NCBI GenBank assembly: GCA_021820665.1
Contig: JAKADK010000012.1
Coordinates: forward strand, 1 to 50,389
Reading direction: 5' to 3'
DNA from: Actinomycetes bacterium
GTDB lineage: Bacteria; Actinomycetota; Acidimicrobiia; Acidimicrobiales; RAAP-2
Length of the DNA: 50,389 nucleotides
Below are positions 16,609 to 25,835 of the stretch, piece after piece (within the stretch, counting starts at the first letter, position 1; the number at the start of each line of letters is the position of its first letter). The position numbers were made by a program, and so were the translations under genes. Under the pieces are notes generated by a model, which worked only from the letters and a program-made list of their open reading frames with translations, did no database searches and had not been told where the DNA came from.

Positions 16609-16862
16609 CGACCTCGTCGACCTCTCGGGCGGACCGGCACTGCCGCACCCGCACCGCCTCGGGTCCGTCTGTTCGGTAGCGACCGGGAGTACCGGGGCGA
16701 GCGGCATCCTCTGGCGGCTCCGTCTCGACGGTGCGGCATCCTCCGCGTCCGACAGGTTCGGATGGGCGCGCCGCCAACGTCGATCGGGCCGACCACCACG
16801 GGGAACCGGGAGCAGCGAACGATCCCGGCGGGCGACCCGGCGGCGGGCACCAGGATGGTTCG

Positions 16863-16886
16863 ACCAATGAACTATCTTGGTATGCT
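16863..16886 (+). promoter_or_regulatory. marR promoter with overlapping inverted repeat
   Basis: TATGCT at 16881-16886 lies 8 nt before the ATG at 16895, as in other leaderless genes here. ACCAA at 16863-16867 and TTGGT at 16877-16881 form an inverted repeat with a 9-nt centre that runs into the -10 box. That is where a MarR repressor could bind its own promoter. Binding is inferred. Confidence 0.45.
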
Positions 16887-16894
16887 GGGTGGGA

Positions 16895-17368
16895 ATGGGT
16901 GCTCCGGAGCCGGCTGCAAGCAGTTCCCCGGAGGCACACGCCGGTGCCGTCGAGGCGGTACGGACGCTCGCCCGCGCCTCCCGGCTCATCGAGCGAGCCT
17001 CCGATGAGCTGAGCCTGGCCCACTACCGGGTCCTTTCGGCCATCGGGTCCGGCGACGAACGGGCGTCCCGGATCGCCACCCGCCTGGCGGTCGGGAAGCC
17101 GGCCATGAGCGCAGCCGTCGACGCGCTGTGCCGGAGGGGCCTGGTGGAGCGTCTCGAGGTCCAAGGCGACCAGCGGGCAGTGGCCCTCCATCTGACACCG
17201 GCGGGCGCCGAGCTCCTCGACCGGGTCGAGACGGAGATCGTCCGTCGATTCGAGACGCTCTGGGCCCGGACCGGGAACGCTGATCGCGTGGTCGACGCGC
17301 TCGTGGCGCTGGGCCAGGCCATGGACGACGCCTTCGCCGATCGCTCGGGAGCGGGTGTCGACCGGTGA
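16895..17368 (+). CDS. MarR family transcriptional regulator
   Basis: This 157-residue protein has the MarR winged-helix fold: the LAHYRVLSAI helix, a recognition region around GKPAMSAAVDALCRRGLVERL, and the wing DQRAVALHLTPAG. Such proteins are usually repressors released by small ligands. The ATG at 16895 was chosen because a TATGCT box lies exactly 8 nt upstream, fitting a leaderless transcript. In-frame TTG and GTG codons at 16877 and 16889 would overlap the promoter. Its stop overlaps the GTG of the ABC exporter gene, so it probably controls that exporter and itself. Confidence 0.88.
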   Translation: MGAPEPAASSSPEAHAGAVEAVRTLARASRLIERASDELSLAHYRVLSAIGSGDERASRIATRLAVGKPAMSAAVDALCRRGLVERLEVQGDQRAVALHLTPAGAELLDRVETEIVRRFETLWARTGNADRVVDALVALGQAMDDAFADRSGAGVDR

Positions 17369-20300
17369 CCCCGGCCCCGAACGGCCACGCTCGCGACACC
17401 AGGGACGCCACCGCGAGCGGATCGGGTCCGCCGAAGCCCGGGTGGGTCAAGCGCCTGTGGGGCTACGCCCTGCGCCACCGCCGGGACCTGATCATCACCC
17501 TGGGCGCCGCCGTCCTGGCCAGCGGCGTCCAGACCATCGTGCCGCTCGTCGAACGCCAGATCGTCGACGGGGTGATCCTCCGGCACACCTCCGCGCTCTG
17601 GCCCTGGCTGGTCGTCCTCGTCGGCCTTGCCGCCGTCCGGTTCGGGTTCGCCTACATCCGCCGCTACCGGGGTGGGCGGTTGGCACTGTCCGTGCAGTAC
17701 GACCTCCGCAACGCCATGCACGACCATCTCCAGACGATGGACTTCGACAACCTCGGCCGCATGCCCACCGGCCAGCTCGTGGCCCGCACGAACTCGGACG
17801 CGTCCCTCGTACAGGGCCTCCTCGCCTTCTTCCCGGTCATGAGCGGCAACGTCTTGATGATGCTGCTCTCCATCGCCGTCATGTTCTATCTGTCCCCACT
17901 GCTCGCCGTGGTGAGCATCGTCGTCGCTCCCGTGCTCCTGGTCATCTCCTATCGGATGCGCTGGCGGGTCTTTCCCGCCACCTGGGACGGTCAGCAACGA
18001 GAGGGGGACGTCGCCCAGATCGTCGACGAGGACGTGAACGGCGTCCGCGTGGTCAAGGCATTCGGCCAGGAGCAGCGGGAGTTGGAGCGCCTGGTGGGGG
18101 CGTCCCAAGCGCTCTACGGCTCCCAGATGCGGGCGGTCCGGCTGCAGTCCCGGTACCAGCCGCTGCTCGAGATGGTCCCCGCCCTGGGCCAGGTCGCCAT
18201 CCTGGCACTGGGGGGCTGGCTGGCCCTCCGGGGCGAGATCTCGCTCGGCACCTTCCTGGCGTTCTCGACCTACATCGCCCAGCTCGTCGCCCCGGCGCGG
18301 CAGCTGGCCGGCGTGCTCACCATCGCCCAGCAGGCACGGGCGGGCGTGGAGCGGATCTTCCAGCTGCTCGACCTCACGCCGACGATCGCCGACCCCCCAG
18401 GTGCCATCGACCTTCCCCGCCTACGGGGGGACATCACCTTCACGGACGTCCACTTCCACTACGGGGAGGGCACACCGGTACTGCGCGGGATCGACCTCGA
18501 CGTCGAGGCCGGTGAGCGTGTGGCCATCGTCGGGCCGAGCGGGAGCGGGAAGTCCACCATGGCGATGCTGGTGCCCCGCTTCTACGATCCCGATCGAGGT
18601 TCGATCCGAGTCGACGGGCACGACGTGCGGACCGTGTCCCTCCGCACGCTCCGGAGCCAGATCGCCGTCGTGTTCGAAGAAGCGTTCCTGTTCTCCGACA
18701 CCATCCGGTCCAACATTGCCTACGGCCGGCCCGACGCGTCCGACACCCAGGTGGAGGCCGCCGCCCGGGCCGCCGAGGCCCACGGGTTCATCGAAGAGCT
18801 CCCCCGCGGCTACGACACCGTGGTCGGCGAGCGCGGTCTCACGCTCTCGGGTGGCCAGCGCCAGCGGATCGCCCTGGCGCGCGCCATCCTCGCCGACCCC
18901 CGCATCCTGGTGCTCGACGATGCCACCAGCGCCGTGGACGCACGGATCGAGGAGTCGATCCACCGTGCCCTGGGCGAGGTCATGGGGGATCGCACCGTGC
19001 TGCTGATCGCCCACCGGCGGTCGACGCTCCATCTGGCCGACCGGATCGTCGTGCTCGACGAGGGGAGGATCGTGGACCAGGGCAGCCACGACCAGCTCCT
19101 GGGCCGGTGCCCCGTCTACCGCTCCCTGCTGGAGGGCCTGGACGAGGAGCAGGCGATCCAGGCCGGGGATCGGATCGAGGCGTTGGCTTCGCTGTCGGCC
19201 GGGGGCGGCGGGGCCGGGGTCACCGCATCGGCGTGGGAGGGTGGCGCGGGGAGCGGTCCCGGCGGCGCGGGCCGGCAGGGGACCGCCGGACGAGCCTTCG
19301 GCGCGCCGAGCATCGGCGCCGGGCTCGGCGGTGGCGGGGGGCACGGGTGGCGGATGAACCTGGCGCCGACCCCCGAGCTCCTGGCACGCGTGGCCGCGCT
19401 CCGGCCCGTTCGGGACCGCGCCACGCTGGACGTCGAGCGGGAGGCGCGCCGGGACCCCCAATTCAGCCTCCTGCGGCTGTGCCGGGAGTTCAAGCGCCCC
19501 CTGCTGCTCGGCCTCGTCCTCGTGGTCCTGGACGCCCTCGCCGGTCTGGCCGGTCCCATCCTGGTGAAGACCGGCATCGACGGGGGCGTGGCGAAGGGCT
19601 CGGTCGCCGTGCTCTTCATCGCGTCGGCGATCTACCTGGTCATCACGCTGGCCGACTTCATCGACGAGATGGGTGAGACGTTCGTCATGGGGCGGGCGGC
19701 ACAACGGGTCATGCTGTCGCTGCGCATCCGCATCTGGGCCCAGCTCCAGCGGCTCTCGCTCGACTACTACGAGCGCGAGATGGCCGGGCGGATCATGACG
19801 AGGATGACCACCGACGTCGACCAGTTCGAGTCGCTCATCGAGAACGGGCTGCTCTCCGCCCTGGTCTCCATCGTCACCTTCGTCGGGGTGGGAGCAGCGC
19901 TCCTCGCCATCGACTTCGAGCTCGGTCTGTGCACGCTCTCCGTCGTCCTCCCCCTGGCCGTCGCCACGTCGGTGTTCCGCGCGCGCGCCGCCCGCCTCTA
20001 CGACCAGGCACGCGAGCGGATCGCCATCGTCAACGCCGACTTCCAAGAGAGCCTCTCTGGCGTACGCGAGTCGCAGGCCTACGTGCACGAGGACGCCACC
20101 AAGGCCCAGTTCCACCGGCTCGGGAACGACTACCTGCGGACCCGCGTGGCGGCCCAACGGCTGGTGGCGCTCTACTTCCCCTTCGTGCAGTTCCTCTCCG
20201 GCGGAGCGGACGCCATCGTCCTCGGCGTCGGCGCCGGGCTGGTCGCCGGCGACCACCTGCCCACCGGGGTGCTCATCGCCTTCATCCTCTACGTCGACAT

Positions 20301-21321
20301 GTTCTTCTCCCCCGTCCAGCAGCTCTCCCAGGTCTTCGACTCGTGGCAGCAGACCCGGGTGTCGGTCGGGCGCACGGCAGACCTCATGCGCCTCGATACC
20401 CGCACGCCGCTGGCTGACGAGCCGGTGAACCCCGGTCGGTTGACGGGGAACATCGAACTCCAACACGTCCGCTTCTCCTACCCGACCGTGGTGCCGCGGC
20501 CGGGCGCACCGGGGAGCGAACGGCGGGGCCCGTCGGACCCGAGGTTGCTGCTCACGTCCGACGCGGGCCGGGCCAAGCCCCCCGAGGCCATCCGCGGCAT
20601 CGACCTCCGGATCCACGCGGGAGAGACGGTCGCCCTCGTCGGTGAGACCGGAGCGGGGAAGTCGACGGTCATGAAGCTCCTGGCCCGCTTCTACGACCCC
20701 GACGAAGGCGCCGTCCTGGTCGACGGCCACGACCTCCGGACGCTGGACCTCCAGGCCTTCCGCCGGCAACTCGGCTACGTGCCCCAGGAGGCGTTCTTGT
20801 TCTCGGGCTCCATCCGGGACAACATCGCCTACGGCCGGCCCGAGGCGAGCGACGCCGAGGTGGAGCGGGCCGCCCGGGCCGTCGGTGCCCACGACTTCAT
20901 CGCCACCCTTCCGGGCGGGTACCTCCACGTGCTCACCGAGCGGGGGAGATCGCTGTCTGCCGGCCAGCGCCAGCTCATCGCCCTCGCCCGCGCCGAGCTG
21001 GTCGACCCGGTCATCCTCCTGTTGGACGAGGCAACGTCCAACCTCGACCTTGCCACCGAGGCTCGGGTGGCGGCCGCCATGCGCCGGGTGTCGCTCGGCC
21101 GGACGACGGTCGTGATCGCCCACCGCCTCCAGACGGCCCAGGCCGCCGACCGGATCGCCGTCCTCGATGCCGGCACCGTCGTCGAGCTCGGCTCGCACGA
21201 CGAGCTCCTGGCGCGGGGCGGGAGGTACGCGGCGATGTGGGCGGTGTTCGAGCTCCATGGTGGCCGGGCCGGCAGGCCGGTCCCGACCCCGAGCGGCGCC
21301 GTGGAGGAACCCACGGCGTAG
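17365..21321 (+). CDS. fused double ABC exporter (TMD-NBD-TMD-NBD)
   Basis: This 1318-residue protein joins two type IV ABC exporter halves in one chain, like mycobacterial Rv0194. The first membrane domain is at about residues 30-330, the first ATPase domain at about 355-595, a Gly-rich linker at about 610-660, the second membrane domain at about 700-980 and the second ATPase domain at about 1010-1300. Walker A motifs are GPSGSGKST (390-398) and GETGAGKST (1093-1101). The first Walker B is LVLDD with Asp519 in place of the catalytic Glu, while the second is canonical LLLDE (Glu1222). The second signature is LSAGQ (1197-1201) instead of LSGGQ. Both changes fall in the same composite site, so one site should be poorly hydrolytic. 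Drug or lipid export is likely. The GTG start overlaps the marR stop. Confidence 0.93.
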   Translation: MTPAPNGHARDTRDATASGSGPPKPGWVKRLWGYALRHRRDLIITLGAAVLASGVQTIVPLVERQIVDGVILRHTSALWPWLVVLVGLAAVRFGFAYIRRYRGGRLALSVQYDLRNAMHDHLQTMDFDNLGRMPTGQLVARTNSDASLVQGLLAFFPVMSGNVLMMLLSIAVMFYLSPLLAVVSIVVAPVLLVISYRMRWRVFPATWDGQQREGDVAQIVDEDVNGVRVVKAFGQEQRELERLVGASQALYGSQMRAVRLQSRYQPLLEMVPALGQVAILALGGWLALRGEISLGTFLAFSTYIAQLVAPARQLAGVLTIAQQARAGVERIFQLLDLTPTIADPPGAIDLPRLRGDITFTDVHFHYGEGTPVLRGIDLDVEAGERVAIVGPSGSGKSTMAMLVPRFYDPDRGSIRVDGHDVRTVSLRTLRSQIAVVFEEAFLFSDTIRSNIAYGRPDASDTQVEAAARAAEAHGFIEELPRGYDTVVGERGLTLSGGQRQRIALARAILADPRILVLDDATSAVDARIEESIHRALGEVMGDRTVLLIAHRRSTLHLADRIVVLDEGRIVDQGSHDQLLGRCPVYRSLLEGLDEEQAIQAGDRIEALASLSAGGGGAGVTASAWEGGAGSGPGGAGRQGTAGRAFGAPSIGAGLGGGGGHGWRMNLAPTPELLARVAALRPVRDRATLDVEREARRDPQFSLLRLCREFKRPLLLGLVLVVLDALAGLAGPILVKTGIDGGVAKGSVAVLFIASAIYLVITLADFIDEMGETFVMGRAAQRVMLSLRIRIWAQLQRLSLDYYEREMAGRIMTRMTTDVDQFESLIENGLLSALVSIVTFVGVGAALLAIDFELGLCTLSVVLPLAVATSVFRARAARLYDQARERIAIVNADFQESLSGVRESQAYVHEDATKAQFHRLGNDYLRTRVAAQRLVALYFPFVQFLSGGADAIVLGVGAGLVAGDHLPTGVLIAFILYVDMFFSPVQQLSQVFDSWQQTRVSVGRTADLMRLDTRTPLADEPVNPGRLTGNIELQHVRFSYPTVVPRPGAPGSERRGPSDPRLLLTSDAGRAKPPEAIRGIDLRIHAGETVALVGETGAGKSTVMKLLARFYDPDEGAVLVDGHDLRTLDLQAFRRQLGYVPQEAFLFSGSIRDNIAYGRPEASDAEVERAARAVGAHDFIATLPGGYLHVLTERGRSLSAGQRQLIALARAELVDPVILLLDEATSNLDLATEARVAAAMRRVSLGRTTVVIAHRLQTAQAADRIAVLDAGTVVELGSHDELLARGGRYAAMWAVFELHGGRAGRPVPTPSGAVEEPTA

Positions 21322-21489
21322 TGCCGGGCTGGCGGGCCGGGTGCCCTGATAGCGGGCCGGGTGCGGGTGCTTCGACGCCCACGGTCGCCCCGGTCGGCCG
21401 AGGCTGAAGAGGCCCACCGCGGAAAGCCCGACGACCACCACCAACCCACCCAGCCCGGCCCGTGGCCGTCCCCGTCCGGCGGGACATCC

Positions 21490-22359
21490 CTACCGGGAGC
21501 GCTCCGCCGGATAGCGGAAGAAGCCCTGCCCCGTCTTCCGCCCGAGCAGACCCGCCTCGACCATCCGGGACAGCAGCGGTGGCGGAGCGTAGAGCGGCTC
21601 TTTGAACTCCTCGTACAAAGACTGGGCGACCGCTTGGGTGGTGTCCAGCCCGATCAGGTCGGCAAGCGCCAGCGGGCCCATGGGGTGGGCACAGCCCTCG
21701 ACCATCCCGCTGTCGATGTCCTCGGCGGTGGCGAACCCGGACTCGAACATCCGGATCGCTGACAGTAGGTAGGGGATCAGGAGCGCGTTCACGACGAACC
21801 CGGCCCGATCCCGGGAATGGATGACCGTCTTGCCGAGTTGCTCGGCGGCAAAGCTCCGGGCCCGTTCGGCGGTCGCCTCGCTCGTGAGGAGCGAGGCGAC
21901 GAGCTCGACGAGATGGAGCACCGGCACCGGGTTGAAGAAGTGGATGCCGACGACGTTCTCGGGGCGCCCGGTGGCCATCGCCAACTTCATGATGGGGATC
22001 GACGAGGTGTTCGACGCCAGCACGGCATCTGGCGCCTCGACGATCCCGTCGAGGCGCGCAAAGACGGCGACCTTCGTCGCCTCGTCCTCCGAGACTGCTT
22101 CGACGACGAGGTCCCGGTCGGCAAACGACCCGAGATCAGTGGTGAACCGCAGGCGATCCAGCGCCCGATCGCGGGCCTCGGGATCGAGCTTCGCCGACCT
22201 GACTGCCCGCCCGAGCGACGACTCGATCCGACGCCGGCCGGCCGCCACCCTCTCCTCGTCCACCTCGTGGACGATCACGTCCAACCCCGCCCGTGCCGAC
22301 ACCTCGGCAATCCCTGACCCCATCAGCCCGCACCCGACGACACCGATCCGTTCGATCAT
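21490..22359 (-). CDS. 3-hydroxyacyl-CoA (3-hydroxybutyryl-CoA) dehydrogenase
   Basis: This enzyme oxidises or forms 3-hydroxyacyl-CoA with NAD(P). The 289-residue protein has the Rossmann motif GCGLMGSG near residue 10, a catalytic region with SNTSS and IHFFNP (His-Asn), and the C-terminal helical domain with the PMGPL motif and the RKTGQGFF ending. The ATG at 22359 has GGGAGG upstream and starts the domain at once. It stands alone, convergent with the ABC exporter gene. A paralogue at 34103-34957 sits among the ethylmalonyl-CoA genes. This copy could serve beta-oxidation, which is inference. Confidence 0.9.
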   Translation of the reverse strand: MIERIGVVGCGLMGSGIAEVSARAGLDVIVHEVDEERVAAGRRRIESSLGRAVRSAKLDPEARDRALDRLRFTTDLGSFADRDLVVEAVSEDEATKVAVFARLDGIVEAPDAVLASNTSSIPIMKLAMATGRPENVVGIHFFNPVPVLHLVELVASLLTSEATAERARSFAAEQLGKTVIHSRDRAGFVVNALLIPYLLSAIRMFESGFATAEDIDSGMVEGCAHPMGPLALADLIGLDTTQAVAQSLYEEFKEPLYAPPPLLSRMVEAGLLGRKTGQGFFRYPAERSR

Positions 22360-22490
22360 CGACCTGCCTCCCACTCGCGACCGCCCGCTTTCGACCGTTC
22401 CGCCCTCATGACGGTACCCCGGCACTCGTCACAAGCAACCCGCTGCCCCGGTCACGGCCTCGTGGCCTCTGCCATCGCGTCTGCCGGCCA

Positions 22491-23939
22491 CTACGACGGG
22501 TAGGCGGGGGGAGCGGGCTCGGTGCCATCGAGCCCGGTGGTGGCGGGACCGGGCCCGCGCACCTCCTCCGGCGGCGAGCCGCCCGCCAGCTCGGGCGCGT
22601 GGAGATGCCGGACCGCCGTGTCCACCGGGGTGGGGGACGCGAGGGCCTTCTCCGCCGTGCCGACCACACCCAGCTCCGAGAACCGGCGGGCGGTGACCAG
22701 TACCCGCCCCTCCAGGGATCCCACGGCTCGGTTGTAGGAACCGACGGCACCGTCCAGGGATCGCCCCACGCTGGCCAGGTGGTCGCCGAACACGGAGAGC
22801 CGTCGGTAGAGCTCGGCGCCGAGCCGCTGCACGTCGCGGGCGTTCTCGCTCAGCGCGTCGTTCTGCCAGCCGTAGGCCACGGCCCGGAGCAAGGCGATGA
22901 GGGTGGTCGGTGTGGCCAGGAGCACGTTGTTGGCCACGGCATGCTCCATCAATCCAGGGTCCTGCTCCAGGGCGGTGGTCAGCAGTGGATCGCCGGGCAC
23001 GAAGGCCACCACGAACTCGGGTGACGGGTGCACCCGCTGCCAGTACTCCTTCTTCGCCAGCGCGTCCACGTGGCTCCGCAATTGGCGTCCGTGAGCCGCG
23101 AGGTGGGCGCGGCGGACCGCCTCGTCGGTGGCGTCGTTGGCGTCGAGGAACGCCTGCATGGGCACCTTGGCGTCCACGACGACGTTCTTCCCGCCCGGGA
23201 GGTGGACGACGAGATCCGGTCGGAGGCGGCTCCCGTCGGCGTCGGAGGAGACCTGCTCGTCGAAGTCGCAGTGGGCCAGCATGCCGGCCATCTCCACGAC
23301 CCGGCGGAGCTGGAGCTCTCCCCACTGCCCCCGGGCCTGAGGGGCACGCAGCGCGGTCACCAGGTGCCGTGTCTCCTTCTGGAGCAGCTCGTGGGAGGCG
23401 GAGAGCTGCTGCATCTGCTCCTTGAGCGCGCCGTAGGCCCCCTGACGCTCCCGTTCCAGGGCGCGGATTCCCTCGTCGTAGTGCCGGAGCTGGTCACGGA
23501 TCGGCACGAGCATCTGCTCGATCGCCGACTGGCGACCGGCCAGCTCGCTGTCGGCCACCTGGTGGCGCTCTTCGAGCTTCGCCCCGGCCAGCTGGAGGAA
23601 CTGTTCGTTGTTCGCCCGCAGCGCCTCGGCCGACAGCCGGGCGAACTCTCCGGTGAGCTGCCGGCGAACCTCGTCGAGCGCGGCGGCGCGCTCCTCGGCC
23701 AGTTGCTCGGAGCCGGCGGCCCGGGCGGCCAGCTGCGCCTGCTCCACCTGGGCCGTCGCCAGCGCCGCTCGCAGCTCGGCGACGGTGGCCTCTGCCTGCT
23801 GGTGCCGGACGAGGAGATCGGAGTGCCTCGCCTCGGCGGTGCGGGCGGCCGCCAGCGCCCCGGAGCGGAGCACGAGGCCGATCGCCACCCCCAGCACGAG
23901 GCCGATCGCGAGGCCAACCAACAGACCAATCGTCGTCAT
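22491..23939 (-). CDS. rmuC: RmuC family DNA recombination protein
   Basis: RmuC proteins limit DNA inversions at short repeats and have a nuclease-like core. This 482-residue protein has an N-terminal hydrophobic segment (residues 4-26), a long coiled coil with many Ala, Glu and Gln (about 30-210) and the RmuC domain at about 215-410. That domain includes GQWGEL, VVVDAKVPMQAFLDA and SPEFVVAFVPGD. The C-terminal 60 residues are variable. The ATG at 23939 has AGGGGGT upstream. An in-frame ATG at 23996 lies 8 nt after TACGCT and would fit a leaderless start, adding 19 residues. It is divergent from zwf. Confidence 0.9.
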   Translation of the reverse strand: MTTIGLLVGLAIGLVLGVAIGLVLRSGALAAARTAEARHSDLLVRHQQAEATVAELRAALATAQVEQAQLAARAAGSEQLAEERAAALDEVRRQLTGEFARLSAEALRANNEQFLQLAGAKLEERHQVADSELAGRQSAIEQMLVPIRDQLRHYDEGIRALERERQGAYGALKEQMQQLSASHELLQKETRHLVTALRAPQARGQWGELQLRRVVEMAGMLAHCDFDEQVSSDADGSRLRPDLVVHLPGGKNVVVDAKVPMQAFLDANDATDEAVRRAHLAAHGRQLRSHVDALAKKEYWQRVHPSPEFVVAFVPGDPLLTTALEQDPGLMEHAVANNVLLATPTTLIALLRAVAYGWQNDALSENARDVQRLGAELYRRLSVFGDHLASVGRSLDGAVGSYNRAVGSLEGRVLVTARRFSELGVVGTAEKALASPTPVDTAVRHLHAPELAGGSPPEEVRGPGPATTGLDGTEPAPPAYPS

Positions 23940-24293
23940 CGTCGCGACCCCCTGGTCCGTCCGGACCGGTCCGTCCGGCCGATCCGGACGCACCATGCAT
24001 GCGCAGCGTACCGACCGGCTATGACGGCGCTCCGAACAGCGACGGGCGATCGCCCGGAGAGGGGTGCCGAGCCTCAACTGCCGGCCAACGGCGACGGCGC
24101 CCTCCATCCGGCACCCATGACCGGCCCCGGGGTGCAACAATCGGTGCATGCGACGAGCTCGGTGCACCCCCTCCCCGGGCGAGGCTGCTTCTTCCCCGAT
24201 CGAGGCTGCTTCCGCTTCCCCCCGGCCAGCTGCCACCGCGTCCCCCCGGCCGACTACCCACTCGGTCCGCCCCGGCCGACTCGGAAGCGGACG
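23940..24293. promoter_or_regulatory. divergent promoter region between rmuC and zwf
   Basis: This 354-bp gap holds no convincing gene. It contains a 12-bp palindrome CGGACCGGTCCG at 23962-23973, a candidate rmuC -10 (TACGCT, reverse strand, 24005-24010), a possible forward TATGAC at 24020-24025, and a 12-bp direct repeat CGAGGCTGCTTC at 24180-24191 and 24201-24212 (21-bp period) before zwf. Confidence 0.4.
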
Positions 24294-25835
24294 ATGAGCC
24301 GACCGGTCGCCTCCCGCGCCGACAACCCCCTGCGCGACCCGCGCGACCGGCGCCTGCCCCGGATCCCCGACCCCTGCGCGCTGGTGGTCTTCGGCGTCAC
24401 CGGCGACCTCGCCACGAAGAAGCTCCTCCCCGCCGTCTACGACCTCGCCAGCCGGGGCCTCCTCCCGCCGGGGTTCGCGCTCTTCGGCTTCGCTCGTCGG
24501 GACTGGGACACCCGGGACTTCAAGCGATTCGCCCGCAACGCCGTCATCGCCCATGCCCGGACGGAGTTCTCCGAGGACGTCTGGTCGCGCCTGGCCGACT
24601 GCCTGTGCTTCACCTCGGGCTCCTTCGACGACGACGACGCCTTCGACGAGATGGCCAAGACCCTCGACGAGCTCGAGACGGTGCACGGGACCAGAGGCAA
24701 CGCCGCGTTCTACCTCGCCGTCCCCCCCGACGCGTTCCCCCCCGTCCTTCGCCAGCTCCAGCGCACGAAGCTCTGTGACACGACCCCGTTGGGAGGGTGG
24801 CGCCGGGTCGTGGTGGAGAAGCCCTTCGGCCACGACCTGAAGTCGGCTCGGGAGCTGAACACCCTCGTCGACGACGTGTTCACCGGCCATGACGTGTTCC
24901 GCATCGACCACTACCTGGGGAAAGAGACGGTACAGAACCTCCTCGCCCTCCGGTTCGCCAACACGCTGTTCGAGCCGCTCTGGAACGCCCACTACGTGGA
25001 CTCGGTGCAGATCACCATGGCCGAGGACGTCGGCATCGAGAGCCGGGCCGGGTTCTACGACGCCACCGGCGCCGCCCGGGACGTGCTCCAGAACCACCTG
25101 CTCCAGCTCCTGGCCCTGTGCGCCATGGAGGAGCCCGTCTCCTTCGACGCCGAGTCGCTGCGGATCGAGAAGCGCAAGGTGCTCAACGCCATCTCGCTGC
25201 CCTCCGACCATGAGCGCTACGCGGTGCGCGGCCAGTACCTCCAGGGGTGGCTGGCCGGCCGCCGGGTTCCGGGCTACCTGGCCGAGCCCGACGTGCCCTC
25301 CAACTCCACCACCGAGACCTATGCCGCCGTCCGCCTGGGCGTGGAGACGCGGCGGTGGGCCGGAGTCCCCTTCTACCTCCGCGCCGGGAAACGGCTCCCC
25401 CGACGGGTGACCGAGATCGCCGTCGTGTTCAAGCGGGCGCCCCACCTCCCCTTCGCCGCCACCGACACCGTCGAGCTGGGCCAGAACCAGCTCGTCATCC
25501 GGGTCCAGCCCGACGAGGGCGTCACCCTGCGCTTCGGCTCGAAGGTCCCCGGGCCCTCGGTCGAGGTCCGGGAGGTGTCGATGGACTTCCTCTACGGCGA
25601 GGCGTTCACCGAGTCCTCCCCCGAGGCCTACGAGCGGTTGGTGCTCGACGTCCTCCTCGGCGACAAGACGCTCTTCCCCGATCGGGAGGAGGTCGAAGCC
25701 TCCTGGGAGGTGATCGACCCCCTCGAGGAGTTCTGGTCCGGCCGACCGCCGCACACCTACCGGGCCGGGGAGTGGGGTCCGATCGCCGCCAACACGATGG
25801 TGGAACGCGACGGAAGGGTGTGGCGCCGTCCGTGA
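24294..25835 (+). CDS. zwf: glucose-6-phosphate 1-dehydrogenase
   Basis: The enzyme makes 6-phosphogluconolactone and NADPH in the oxidative pentose phosphate pathway. The 513-residue protein is of normal length. The nucleotide-binding motif is VVFGVTGDLATKKL near residue 31, and the substrate/catalytic signature RIDHYLGKE lies near residue 203. The ATG at 24294 has a GGAAGCGG ribosome site. The last codons overlap the GTG of opcA, the assembly factor needed by actinobacterial enzymes of this type, so the two are co-translated. Confidence 0.97.
   Translation: MSRPVASRADNPLRDPRDRRLPRIPDPCALVVFGVTGDLATKKLLPAVYDLASRGLLPPGFALFGFARRDWDTRDFKRFARNAVIAHARTEFSEDVWSRLADCLCFTSGSFDDDDAFDEMAKTLDELETVHGTRGNAAFYLAVPPDAFPPVLRQLQRTKLCDTTPLGGWRRVVVEKPFGHDLKSARELNTLVDDVFTGHDVFRIDHYLGKETVQNLLALRFANTLFEPLWNAHYVDSVQITMAEDVGIESRAGFYDATGAARDVLQNHLLQLLALCAMEEPVSFDAESLRIEKRKVLNAISLPSDHERYAVRGQYLQGWLAGRRVPGYLAEPDVPSNSTTETYAAVRLGVETRRWAGVPFYLRAGKRLPRRVTEIAVVFKRAPHLPFAATDTVELGQNQLVIRVQPDEGVTLRFGSKVPGPSVEVREVSMDFLYGEAFTESSPEAYERLVLDVLLGDKTLFPDREEVEASWEVIDPLEEFWSGRPPHTYRAGEWGPIAANTMVERDGRVWRRP

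Noticed and set aside
16493-16870. 125-codon frame in the gap before marR
   Set aside because: It crosses a perfect 11-bp stem-loop and ends on the marR promoter, and its residues show no family character.
23962-23973. Palindrome CGGACCGGTCCG as a specific operator
   Set aside because: It is made only of common GC-rich words, lies in a stretch with several GGTCCG copies and has no partner site. It is kept only as a note in the region entry.
23940-25754. Very long reverse-strand open frame extending rmuC upstream
   Set aside because: It lies opposite zwf and has shadow composition. RmuC similarity starts at the hydrophobic segment near 23939.
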